From the NCBI RefSeq assembly GCF_900109375.1, contig NZ_FOAB01000002.1, forward strand, positions 620,001 through 684,000: a stretch of DNA of 64,000 bases, given 5' to 3'. The position numbers and the translations under genes are program-made. This DNA comes from Aquimarina amphilecti (GTDB taxonomy: Bacteria; Bacteroidota; Bacteroidia; Flavobacteriales; Flavobacteriaceae). Of this stretch, positions 18,376 through 26,089 are shown piece by piece (the first letter of the stretch is position 1; each line of letters begins with the position of its first letter). The notes beneath the pieces are model-generated. The model was not told where the DNA came from. It did not search any database and saw nothing but the letters and a program-made list of their open reading frames with translations.

Positions 18376-18957
18376 CTACACTTCTTTATATCTAAAACAA
18401 TCAACTGTATGATCGTTTACCATTCCGATAGCCTGCATAAATGCATAGATTACAGTAGATCCAACAAATTTAAAACCACGTTTTTTTAGGTCTTTACTAA
18501 TAAGATCAGAAGTTTCCGTATTCGCAGGGCATTCTTTATGATGCTTCCAAGTATTTACAATAGGTTTCTGATCTACAAATCCCCAGATGTAAGAATCAAA
18601 ACTTCCGAATTCTTCTTGGATTTTTATAAAATTTTGAGCATTTGTAATTGCAGAATTTACCTTTAATTTATTTCTGATAATACCTGCATTTTGAAGTAAT
18701 TCTTCTTTTTTATTTTCATTGTATTGAGCTACAATTTTATAATCGAAATTATCAAAAGCAAGTCTAAAATTGTCACGTTTTTTTAGAATAGTGATCCAAC
18801 TTAATCCAGCTTGAAACGTTTCCAAAACTAAGAATTCAAATAAAAGTTGTTCATTATGTAAAGGAACTCCCCATTCGTTATCGTGATAGAACTCATATAA
18901 AGAATCTCCCATACACCATCCGCATTTATGCTTTTCCATGATTTCCGTTTTTATCAT
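18376..18957 (-). CDS. tag: DNA-3-methyladenine glycosylase I
   Basis: 193-residue base-excision repair glycosylase that removes 3-methyladenine. The N-terminal KCGWCMGDSLYEFYHDNEWGVP, the FQAGLSWITILKKRDNFR helix region, GIIRNKLKVNSAITNA and a C-terminal His/Cys zinc-site segment (MVNDHTVDCFRY) are conserved. An internal ATG at 18939 (MEKHKCGW) is an equally plausible start, since the first six residues are not part of the family. ACT-domain gene downstream. Confidence 0.95.
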   Translation of the reverse strand: MIKTEIMEKHKCGWCMGDSLYEFYHDNEWGVPLHNEQLLFEFLVLETFQAGLSWITILKKRDNFRLAFDNFDYKIVAQYNENKKEELLQNAGIIRNKLKVNSAITNAQNFIKIQEEFGSFDSYIWGFVDQKPIVNTWKHHKECPANTETSDLISKDLKKRGFKFVGSTVIYAFMQAIGMVNDHTVDCFRYKEV

Positions 18958-19182
18958 TTAATTTTTTAAAAATACATTATTCTCGTAAATGTTTGCAATT
19001 GGTACCGAATTGTTTTTCTGTTAAATTAAGATTGTCATTTAGAAGAAAAGGAAAATCTTATTTAAAAATAAAATAAAGGATGATGTGTGTTTTTGAAAAG
19101 CTATTCGGTTATTTGTTGTAAAATAATATGTGTAAGTTTTATGCTTTTATATCGTCTTATTGGATAAGATATAAGTAAAATT

Positions 19183-19794
19183 ATGGAGACAACTACAATG
19201 ACAATACATGAATTAATAGAAGAGGGAATACACAATTCATATTCCTATCAAGAATACAGAAATATAGTAAGTAATTTGTTAGCTGAGGGGAAATCTACAG
19301 GACATGAACAGTCTGATGCACTTACTAATTATAGTATGTTAAATGATCGTAGAATGAAGCGATTAGATAAAACTATAAAAATTAGTGAAGCTATTGCAGA
19401 TACAGTTTCAAAAGCTGAAACTAACATTACTTGGTTAGTGTTAACAGAAGGTTGGTGTGGTGATGCAGCGCAATCTTTACCAGTAATCAATAAGCTTTCT
19501 GAAATGAATGAAGGGATTGATTTTAGAGTTGTATCCAGAGATGATAACGATGCGCTAATGAATAACTTTTTGACTAATGGAGGGAAGTCTATCCCTAAGT
19601 TAATAGCATATAATAAGGATACGCAAGAAGTAATTAATACTTGGGGGCCAAGACCATCAGTAGCTACTAAAATGGTAAATGATTATAAAGAGATACATGG
19701 AGGTTTAGATCCACAATTTAAACAAGATTTACAGGTTTGGTATAATAAAGACAAAGGACAAAATGTAGCGGAAGATTTGGTAAAATTATTATAG
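19183..19794 (+). CDS. thioredoxin-fold protein with a single active-site cysteine
   Basis: 203 residues with a helical N-terminus and a thioredoxin-like core (WLVLTEGWCGDAAQSLPVI, FRVVSRDD, GGKSIPKLIAY). The usual CxxC is reduced to one cysteine (WCGDA). This is characteristic of a Bacteroidota group annotated as thioredoxin family and argues against simple disulfide exchange. The N-terminus shows no convincing signal peptide, so it is probably cytoplasmic. No partner enzyme is adjacent. It is convergent with the TonB-like gene, with one nucleotide between the two. Confidence 0.85.
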   Translation: METTTMTIHELIEEGIHNSYSYQEYRNIVSNLLAEGKSTGHEQSDALTNYSMLNDRRMKRLDKTIKISEAIADTVSKAETNITWLVLTEGWCGDAAQSLPVINKLSEMNEGIDFRVVSRDDNDALMNNFLTNGGKSIPKLIAYNKDTQEVINTWGPRPSVATKMVNDYKEIHGGLDPQFKQDLQVWYNKDKGQNVAEDLVKLL

Positions 19795-19795
19795 T

Positions 19796-20500
19796 TTACC
19801 CTCCATAATTGAAATAGTAGGTAATAAAACCTTTTTGTTCTTTTAAATCTGAGGATGAAAATAAAGCATCTTGCGCATAATCTAACGCATTGTCAAAAAG
19901 ACATTCATTCCTAGTAGTAGATTTCTTTTTGTCAATTTTAGCGTCAATTACGTAGCCATTTTGGTTCACTTCAATTTTCACAACAACTTTTCCACTTCCA
20001 TTACAGGTGTAAATGGGATTAGGAATATCTTTCTTTTCTCTTCCTTTTAAGGTAAATGTAACTGAACTGTTTCGGTTGTTGACCTCTTCAGTAATTGGTT
20101 TCTCTTCTTTTTTTGCTTCAGGAACTTCTTCTGTTGTGATGTCTTCTTCGATTGCTTCTTGGCCTTCGGTAAGTTGATCACTATTAGAGGTTTCTTCTGT
20201 TGCCTTGGCAGTCTCAGTGAGGGATTTTATTCTTTGTTCGAAATCTTCAGAATCTTCAAAATCTTCATTAAAGGCATCGTGAGTTCTTTTAGAAGCGATT
20301 AATTGTCGATCTTCTTCTTGTGGAATTTCCGGTTCTTCTTCTTTAGTAAGTTCTTCCATTAATTCTTCTGGAATTTCCATAAGAATCTCAGATTGTTCCT
20401 TTTTTTTGTTGACCATGTTAATGTTATAGAGCGTTAAAACGAAAATACCCATCAGCATTGATGTGATTATTAAGGCTTTATGTTTTTCTATAAATTCCAT
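19796..20500 (-). CDS. TonB-like energy transducer
   Basis: 234 residues: an N-terminal membrane anchor (about 9-28), a long acidic Glu/Pro/Lys-rich periplasmic spacer (about 38-140) and a C-terminal TonB-type domain (about 155-234). The C-terminal domain contains IYTCNGSGKVVVKIEVNQNGYVIDAKI and ends ITYYFNYGG. The two cysteines in the C-terminal domain are unusual for TonB. No ExbB/ExbD genes are adjacent, and it is the last gene of the ftsX-lgt-uppP-truB operon. It may energise one of the many outer-membrane receptors, but which one cannot be told. Confidence 0.8.
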   Translation of the reverse strand: MEFIEKHKALIITSMLMGIFVLTLYNINMVNKKKEQSEILMEIPEELMEELTKEEEPEIPQEEDRQLIASKRTHDAFNEDFEDSEDFEQRIKSLTETAKATEETSNSDQLTEGQEAIEEDITTEEVPEAKKEEKPITEEVNNRNSSVTFTLKGREKKDIPNPIYTCNGSGKVVVKIEVNQNGYVIDAKIDKKKSTTRNECLFDNALDYAQDALFSSSDLKEQKGFITYYFNYGG

Positions 20501-20533
20501 AGGTATCTATAACTACTTTTTTTCTACTATATT

Positions 20534-21241
20534 TTACGCAGTTTCAATTTCTGCACGTATCTGTTTCTCAAATGTTTCTGGACTAATGGCATCGTTTACT
20601 GAGAATTCACCTATTTTAGTTCTTCTTAAAATACTTAGATGACCACCACTATTTAATGCTTTTCCAAAATCGTGCGCTAATGATCTAATATAGGTTCCTT
20701 TTCCGCAAACTACTTTAAAATCTACTTCCGGCAATTCTATTCTTGTTATTACAAATTCCGAAATTGTAATCTTTCTGGACGCTATTGTTACTTCTTCTCC
20801 CTCACGAGCATATTCGTATAATCTTTTTCCATCTTTTTTTAAAGCAGAAAAGACAGGAGGATATTGATCAATTTCACCAATAAATTGTTTGGTGGTGGTA
20901 TGTATAATTTCATTCGAAATATGATCTATAGGAAAAGTTTTATCCACTTCTGTTTCTAAATCATAAGAAGGAGTTGTCGCTCCCAGAGTAATTGTTCCTG
21001 TGTATTCTTTGGTTTGTCCCATAAACTCTTGTATTCTTTTTGTGAATTTACCGGTACATATAATTAGTAATCCAGAAGCAAGAGGATCTAAGGTTCCTGC
21101 ATGCCCTACTTTTATTTTCTTAATCCCGAAGTTTTTACGAATAAGCCAACGTAGTTTGTTAACAACCTGAAAGGATGTCCATTGTAAAGGTTTGTCGATC
21201 AGTAGGACTTGACCGTCTTTATAATCTTGTTCGGTTAACAT
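20534..21241 (-). CDS. truB: TruB, tRNA pseudouridine(55) synthase
   Basis: 235-residue pseudouridine synthase acting on U55 in the T-loop of tRNAs. The catalytic aspartate is in VGHAGTLDPLASGLL (Asp52). LLIDKPLQWTSFQVVNKLR, QYPPVFSALKKDGKRLYEYAREG and GTYIRSLAHDFG are conserved. It lacks the long C-terminal PUA-like extension of the E. coli enzyme, as many Bacteroidota proteins do. Starts 9 nt after uppP and is in the same operon. Confidence 0.97.
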   Translation of the reverse strand: MLTEQDYKDGQVLLIDKPLQWTSFQVVNKLRWLIRKNFGIKKIKVGHAGTLDPLASGLLIICTGKFTKRIQEFMGQTKEYTGTITLGATTPSYDLETEVDKTFPIDHISNEIIHTTTKQFIGEIDQYPPVFSALKKDGKRLYEYAREGEEVTIASRKITISEFVITRIELPEVDFKVVCGKGTYIRSLAHDFGKALNSGGHLSILRRTKIGEFSVNDAISPETFEKQIRAEIETA

Positions 21242-21250
21242 TATTGGGGA

Positions 21251-22045
21251 CTATTTAATAAAACCAAAAATGATGGCTACAACGCCAACAATAATACAAT
21301 ATAAGGCAAAATATGATAATTTACTCTTTTTTACTAAAGAAATCATCCAAGTACAAGCAAAAAGACCTGATATAAATGCAGCAATGAACCCAAGAATTAA
21401 AGGTGTGTTGTTTTCTGTAGAAAAATTTAAATCTCCACTCAATAAGTCTTTACCAATTTTACCAAAAATTAGAGGAATTACCATTAAGAAAGAGAATCTA
21501 GCCGCTTTTGTTTTATCATTACCGAGTAATACAGAGGTAGAGATAGTAGCTCCACTTCTAGATATTCCTGGCAACATAGCAATGGCTTGAGCAATTCCTA
21601 TAATAAATGCATTAGGAGCAGTAACTATTTTGTTAGTGTCCTTTGCTTTATCCGCTAGCCACAATAAAATAGCTGTAATAATAAGCATAAAACCTACTAA
21701 AAGTATATTTCCATCAAAAAGCTGTTCTAGCTGTTCTTCAAAAAATAATCCAACTAATACTGCAGGAATCATTGAAACGATGATCCTTATGGAAAACATG
21801 GTTTCGTCATTCTTTTTGAACTGTAGAAGACCTTTGATAATTTGAAAAATATCTTTTCTAAATATAACAATAGTACTAAGTGCAGTTGCAAAATGTAAGA
21901 CTACTGTAAATAGTAATGATTCTTCAGGAACACTTTCGTTACCTAAAATGGCTTTTCCAAGCTCTAAATGACCACTAGAAGAAACAGGCAAGAATTCTGT
22001 GAGTCCTTGAATAACGCCTAAAATAATTGCATCAATAGTTTCCAT
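21251..22045 (-). CDS. uppP: UppP (BacA), undecaprenyl-diphosphate phosphatase
   Basis: 264-residue polytopic membrane enzyme that recycles undecaprenyl pyrophosphate for cell-wall synthesis. The two active-site blocks are intact: GLTEFLPVSSSGHLELG near the N-terminus and LPGISRSGATIS near residue 165. About eight hydrophobic spans are visible. I chose the ATG at 22045 (METIDAIIL) over the upstream TTG at 22054. It lies between the DUF3098 gene and truB, an arrangement conserved in flavobacteria. Confidence 0.96.
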   Translation of the reverse strand: METIDAIILGVIQGLTEFLPVSSSGHLELGKAILGNESVPEESLLFTVVLHFATALSTIVIFRKDIFQIIKGLLQFKKNDETMFSIRIIVSMIPAVLVGLFFEEQLEQLFDGNILLVGFMLIITAILLWLADKAKDTNKIVTAPNAFIIGIAQAIAMLPGISRSGATISTSVLLGNDKTKAARFSFLMVIPLIFGKIGKDLLSGDLNFSTENNTPLILGFIAAFISGLFACTWMISLVKKSKLSYFALYCIIVGVVAIIFGFIK

Positions 22046-22107
22046 AAGGAACAATTTGTAAAATTCGATGCAAATATATAATTACCAGAAGAGAAATTGT
22101 TTGTTTG

Positions 22108-22371
22108 TTAGTTTTTCTTCTTATCAGGATTCAATAAAATAGCATATACCTCTATCCCAAAACCAATTAAAACGACCATAGGAGCTAATCGGATTCTTCT
22201 GAAATTGTAAATATCAGGATTAAATACGTTAGGGTCATCACTTCCTCCTCCTGCCATAAGAATAAATCCTAATGCAATTACTGCAATACCTATTGCCATT
22301 ACTACATAATTCTTTTTGCCAAAAACGAAATCTGGTTTATATGTTGAAGTATTATTAGAATGTTTGCTCAT
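22108..22371 (-). CDS. DUF3098 membrane protein
   Basis: 87 residues from the ATG at 22371 (MSKHSNN). It has two hydrophobic spans and the characteristic DUF3098 run FGKKNYVVMAIGIAVIALG, GGGSDDPNVFNPDIYNF and RRIRLAPMVVLIGFG. The family is almost always found between ftsX and uppP in Bacteroidota, suggesting a role in envelope biogenesis or division. No biochemical function is known. Its start overlaps the end of the preceding gene by 17 nt, so translation is probably coupled. Confidence 0.9.
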   Translation of the reverse strand: MSKHSNNTSTYKPDFVFGKKNYVVMAIGIAVIALGFILMAGGGSDDPNVFNPDIYNFRRIRLAPMVVLIGFGIEVYAILLNPDKKKN

Positions 22372-22759
22372 GAATATCGTTATTAATTTCATTAAAAATC
22401 ACCTGATCGTCGATCATTAGTTTAGCTACGTGTCCCATGATCTTGTCAGGTGTAAATATAGTCCATCTGTGAATAGGATACAAAACGACTTTTTTATGCA
22501 GGATTTTATCCTGCAAATCTTCTATGTTCAATCCATATTCTAAACCACGATTGATGTAATAATAATGAGTGTCGTTTTCTAAAGTAATAGCGATATCAAA
22601 ACCACTTTGTTCTTCTATTTTAGAAACAATTCCCGTAATTTTTATTACGTCATCTGGTTGTACGTTACGTATAGGTTTAAAAGTTTGAAAAGCAATTGTT
22701 ATAAATGCTATAAAAAGAATAGAAGCGCAAGCAAACCATATTTTTCCTATTTTTTTCAT
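22355..22759 (-). CDS. membrane-anchored protein of unknown function
   Basis: 134 residues: one N-terminal membrane span or uncleaved signal (about 7-26) and a soluble beta-rich domain (VIKITGIVSKIEEQSGFDIAITLENDTHYYYINRG). That domain reads like a small OB- or SH3-like barrel on the outside of the inner membrane. No family recognised. It is inserted with lgt between ftsX and DUF3098, starts 5 nt after lgt and overlaps the next gene by 17 nt, so it is certainly part of this envelope operon. Confidence 0.75.
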   Translation of the reverse strand: MKKIGKIWFACASILFIAFITIAFQTFKPIRNVQPDDVIKITGIVSKIEEQSGFDIAITLENDTHYYYINRGLEYGLNIEDLQDKILHKKVVLYPIHRWTIFTPDKIMGHVAKLMIDDQVIFNEINNDIHEQTF

Positions 22760-22764
22760 AGATT

Positions 22765-23598
22765 TTAAGTTTTAGAAGGTGTTACCTTTATTTTCTTTGT
22801 TTTAAAAATAATTAATATCGCACCGGCAATAATAAAAGGAATACTAAGGATTTGTCCCATATTTAATGACATACTATCCTCAAAAGCTACTTGATTTTCT
22901 TTAGAAAATTCGATAATGAATCTAGCAGAAAACATTAACATTAGAAATATGCCGAAGACGACCCCATTTTGTTTAGAAAATATTTTCTTCTTATTGATAA
23001 ACCAAAGAATTACAAATATAATTAGAAAAGAAAAAGCTTCATACAACTGAGTAGGATGCCTAGCGATTAAATCATCTTTCATAAAAATAACTCCGTAATT
23101 ACTATTGGTTGGTTTACCATAGATTTCTGAATTCATAAAGTTTCCAAATCGAATAAAAGCACACCCAATAGGAATAACTATAGCCGTTTTGTCCATAATC
23201 CATAAAAAAGGTAGCTTAGTTTTTTTTATGAAAACCGTAATAGCAATTAAAATTCCAATTGCGCCGCCGTGACTCGCTAAACCTGTAAAACCGGTAAAAG
23301 TCCAACCGTCAGAAGATATTTTGAACGGAAGGAAAATTTCTAAAGGATGTTGTGAGAAATATTCAAAATCATAAAATAAGCAATGTCCCAGTCTTGCACC
23401 AACAAGAGTACCAATGAATATGTAGTTAGCAAGTGTATCTAAATTTTTTAAAGAAATGTTTTCCGAAATAAATATTTTCTTTAGAATTCGGTAGCTCAAT
23501 AGTAGCCCAATTACAAATAACAATCCGTAATATTTTAGTGGAAAAACACCAAAAAGGGTAGTGATTTCTGGGTCAACGTTCCAATAAATTGGTTCCAT
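22765..23598 (-). CDS. lgt: Lgt, prolipoprotein diacylglyceryl transferase
   Basis: 277-residue inner-membrane enzyme that moves diacylglycerol from phosphatidylglycerol to the lipobox cysteine of lipoproteins. It has seven hydrophobic spans. Signature residues lie in the GARLGHCLFYD, SHGGAIG, FIRFGNFMNSEIYGKPT (catalytic arginine region), HPTQLYEA and SARFIIEFSKENQ segments. Located 12 nt after ftsX in an operon otherwise typical for ftsX-DUF3098-uppP-truB. Confidence 0.96.
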   Translation of the reverse strand: MEPIYWNVDPEITTLFGVFPLKYYGLLFVIGLLLSYRILKKIFISENISLKNLDTLANYIFIGTLVGARLGHCLFYDFEYFSQHPLEIFLPFKISSDGWTFTGFTGLASHGGAIGILIAITVFIKKTKLPFLWIMDKTAIVIPIGCAFIRFGNFMNSEIYGKPTNSNYGVIFMKDDLIARHPTQLYEAFSFLIIFVILWFINKKKIFSKQNGVVFGIFLMLMFSARFIIEFSKENQVAFEDSMSLNMGQILSIPFIIAGAILIIFKTKKIKVTPSKT

Positions 23599-23610
23599 GA
23601 ACTTTACTCT

Positions 23611-24489
23611 TTAATAATATAATTCATCAGTTCTCAGATTCAGAAAACGTTGTGTAGCAAAAAATGTACTAATCCAAGTAATTAAAATTCCAATACCAAA
23701 AACTCCTCCGAATAACCCAATCAAAAGTATCTTATCGCTAAGTAATGTTAGTTCTGGAAAAGCCTTATCCAAATAATATAAAACTACAGCAACTCCAATC
23801 AGGGCAACAATAGCACCTATCATTCCTAAACGAACACTTTTCCAAACAAAAGGTTTGCGAATAAATCTTTTAGTTGCGCCTACCATTTGCATCGTTTTAA
23901 TAATAAATCGCTTGGAATAAACAGAAAGTCTGATCGAACTATTGATAAGAAGTACTGCGATAAAAGTAAAAATCCCGCTAATCAATAATACCCAAAAACT
24001 TATTTTCTTGATATTATCGTTTAATAAAGAAATTAAAGGTTTATCATATGTTACTTCGTCAACAAAATCTTTTTTGGTTATGGCAGTAGTAATTTCATCA
24101 ATTTTCACTTGATCAACAAAATCAGCTTTTAAGTACACATCTATGGAGTTTTGTAATGGGTTATATCCTAGAAAATCCATAAAATTTTCTCCAATATCTT
24201 TACTGTGTTCTTCGGCAGCTTCATCCTTTGAGATATAAGTAGTTGATTTGGTATACTCTGCGAGTGCTAAACTTTTCTCCATCTGTTTAATCTCTACTTC
24301 TTTGGCAGTATCCTTTAAATAAATAGTAAGTGCAATTTTTTCTTTAAAATGATCTGCCACCTTTTTGGTGTTTAGTACCAAAAGTCCTAATAGCCCAAGT
24401 AGAAAAAGTACCAGAGAAATACTAATAACCACAGAGAAGTAAGAGGATATTAGTCTTCGTTTCTGATATTTTTCAAAAGATGAGCTCAT
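23611..24489 (-). CDS. ftsX: FtsX, cell-division permease-like protein
   Basis: 292-residue four-span membrane protein of the FtsE-FtsX complex, which controls peptidoglycan hydrolases at the septum. The N-terminal cytoplasmic start, first span (about 20-42), extracytoplasmic domain (about 45-170) and three C-terminal spans (about 172-195, 220-245 and 258-285) follow family architecture. FVDEVTYDKP, LLINSSIRLSVYSKRFIIKTMQMVGATKRFIRKPF are typical. ftsE is not adjacent, as is common in Bacteroidota. First gene of the minus-strand operon running to 19796. Confidence 0.93.
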   Translation of the reverse strand: MSSSFEKYQKRRLISSYFSVVISISLVLFLLGLLGLLVLNTKKVADHFKEKIALTIYLKDTAKEVEIKQMEKSLALAEYTKSTTYISKDEAAEEHSKDIGENFMDFLGYNPLQNSIDVYLKADFVDQVKIDEITTAITKKDFVDEVTYDKPLISLLNDNIKKISFWVLLISGIFTFIAVLLINSSIRLSVYSKRFIIKTMQMVGATKRFIRKPFVWKSVRLGMIGAIVALIGVAVVLYYLDKAFPELTLLSDKILLIGLFGGVFGIGILITWISTFFATQRFLNLRTDELYY

Positions 24490-24796
24490 AGAGATTTGTT
24501 TTGCAGGTAAAAATAATAAATTAATCCTGTTACGGAAACAGGATTTCAGTATTAAGAGGTATAATTAATTTTTACTATTTAGATAACGAATAATAAGAGT
24601 AAAAATTTTTCAATTTCAGGTATATTTTGTCTTAAATATCTTTTAACTACTAAAACTCTGTCAGGTTATTTGATTTTGTTTCGTAATTCCACAGATTTAA
24701 GTAGAACTACAACATTAAATGAACCAAAATACTCAGTTGTTAAGCTGCGATAAGAGAGGGTGTTAAATTTATAATTCATTAAAACTTAAAACCATT
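24490..24796. other. gene-free stretch with one hairpin between ftsX and the lanthipeptide-like gene
   Basis: This AT-rich spacer separates divergent genes. A perfect 9-bp inverted repeat, AATCCTGTT (24523-24531) with AACAGGATT (24536-24544), lies about 35 nt before the ftsX start. Read on the minus strand it is followed by a T-rich run, so it is terminator-like in the ftsX leader. I could not find a convincing TAnnTTTG box for the small gene at 24797. Confidence 0.5.
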
Positions 24797-24934
24797 ATGA
24801 AAAAAAACATCAAAACGTTAAAGCTTAAAAAAACAAAGATTTCTTTACTTAATTTAAATAAGATTAAAGGAGGAGGAATTAGTCTAGCAAGTCGCAGAGC
24901 ACTCTGCCATACTACTGCTACTCAACTTTGCTAA
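24797..24934 (+). CDS. probable class I lanthipeptide-type precursor peptide (orphan RiPP)
   Basis: 45 codons. The leader is lysine-rich (MKKNIKTLKLKKTKISLLNL, then NKIKGGG) and ends in a double/triple glycine typical of Bacteroidota RiPP precursors. The short core ISLASRRALCHTTATQLC holds two cysteines and six Ser/Thr, exactly the residues needed for lanthionine rings. The leader pattern (K-K-x-L-K-L-x-K-x-x-I-x-x-L-N) is what I know from Bacteroidota class I lanthipeptide families. The gene ends 23 nt before a strong terminator, which supports a real transcript. No LanB/LanC-like synthetase, peptidase or ABC exporter is encoded in this window, so any modification would act in trans. No start alternative. 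Product and activity are inference. Confidence 0.8.
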   Translation: MKKNIKTLKLKKTKISLLNLNKIKGGGISLASRRALCHTTATQLC

Positions 24935-24956
24935 AGTAAAGATTTTTATTAAGTGA

Positions 24957-24998
24957 TAAAATGGCGATAATTGATATTATCGCCATTTTCTTTTTTTT
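24957..24998 (+). terminator. intrinsic terminator of the lanthipeptide-like gene
   Basis: A perfect 13-bp stem, AAAATGGCGATAA (24958-24970) with TTATCGCCATTTT (24977-24989), is followed by C and eight T. It is a textbook terminator directly behind a 45-codon gene. Confidence 0.92.
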
Positions 24999-25097
24999 GA
25001 AATCTTAATAAAGAGTATATTCCATACAAAGGAATTTTTAATAATGGTCTAATGTTTAAATTGAAGATTGACCTATTTAATCAAATAATCTATAAAT

Positions 25098-26030
25098 ATG
25101 CATACAGTAGTCATAGGTCTTGGGGGTGTTGGAGGATATTTTGGAGGTAAAATATCTCATTCTGGACAAAAAGTATCCATGATTGCTAGAGGAAACCACT
25201 TCAAAATAATACTTAAGAATGGATTAAAGGTTAAAAGTATTGACGGGAATTTCGAAACTAAGCCTTTTTTAGTAACGGATGATATCAAAAAAGTTGATAA
25301 GGCGGATCTGATATTAATCTGTACTAAATCTTGGCAGGTTATAGAAGCTGCAGAACTTATTAAGCCAATTCTGAAAGAAAATACAGTTATAATTCCTTTG
25401 CAAAATGGCGCTGATAATGCTGAGAAAGTGATGTCTGTAATTGATAAAAAACATGTATTAGGCGGATTATGTAAAATTTATAGCAAAATAGAATTTCCAG
25501 GAATTATTTCGCATTTTGGTCATACTCCAGAGGTTGTTTTTGGAGAATTGAATAAAAATAGGTCAGATCGTTTATTAAGAGTAAAAGAAGTTTTTGATAA
25601 AGCAGGGTTTAAGAGTAAGATTTCAGAGAATATTCAAGTAGATATATGGAGTAAATTTATGTTCATTGCTACTGTTAGTGGTTTAGGAGCATTGACTAGA
25701 GCTACCATAGGAGAAATGTATGCGCATCCAGAATTGAATAAAATGCTTAGGGATACAGCTTCAGAGATATATCAAGTTGCTCTAAAAAAAGAAGTTGCAA
25801 TGCCTCCAAACATAGTAGATGGGATCATGAATTTTATTGGTAAACAACCATATATGGCAACAGCTTCTGCGCAACGTGATATTATGGAGAGTAGACCTTC
25901 TGAGTTAGATAATTTTAATGGGTTTATTGTAAAAGAAGGCGAGAAACTACAAATTAAAACACCTACGAACACATTTGTTTATAGTTGTTTACAGCCAATG
26001 GAGGCAAAAGCTAGAAAGGCTAAAAACTAA
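25098..26030 (+). CDS. ketopantoate reductase family protein (PanE/ApbA-like)
   Basis: 310-residue NAD(P)-binding reductase. It has an N-terminal Rossmann motif GLGGVGGYFGG (residues 7-17), a KSWQ segment with the catalytic-type lysine (CTKSWQVIEA), LQNGADN (the family Asn-Gly) and a C-terminal helical domain with DIWSKFMFIATVSGLGALTRATIGE and the conserved PSELDNFNG. It reduces 2-dehydropantoate to pantoate for coenzyme A synthesis or a related 2-keto acid. Paralogues are common, so panE identity is not certain. Monocistronic context before leuS. Confidence 0.88.
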   Translation: MHTVVIGLGGVGGYFGGKISHSGQKVSMIARGNHFKIILKNGLKVKSIDGNFETKPFLVTDDIKKVDKADLILICTKSWQVIEAAELIKPILKENTVIIPLQNGADNAEKVMSVIDKKHVLGGLCKIYSKIEFPGIISHFGHTPEVVFGELNKNRSDRLLRVKEVFDKAGFKSKISENIQVDIWSKFMFIATVSGLGALTRATIGEMYAHPELNKMLRDTASEIYQVALKKEVAMPPNIVDGIMNFIGKQPYMATASAQRDIMESRPSELDNFNGFIVKEGEKLQIKTPTNTFVYSCLQPMEAKARKAKN

Positions 26031-26063
26031 AGTAAAAAAGTGTACTTAACTCGCATAAAATCG

Positions 26064-26071
26064 TAAATTTG
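26064..26071 (+). promoter_or_regulatory. -7 promoter element for leuS
   Basis: TAAATTTG matches TAnnTTTG. It lies 19 nt before the leuS ATG. Confidence 0.6.
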
Positions 26072-26089
26072 CGGTCTTAATTTCAGATC

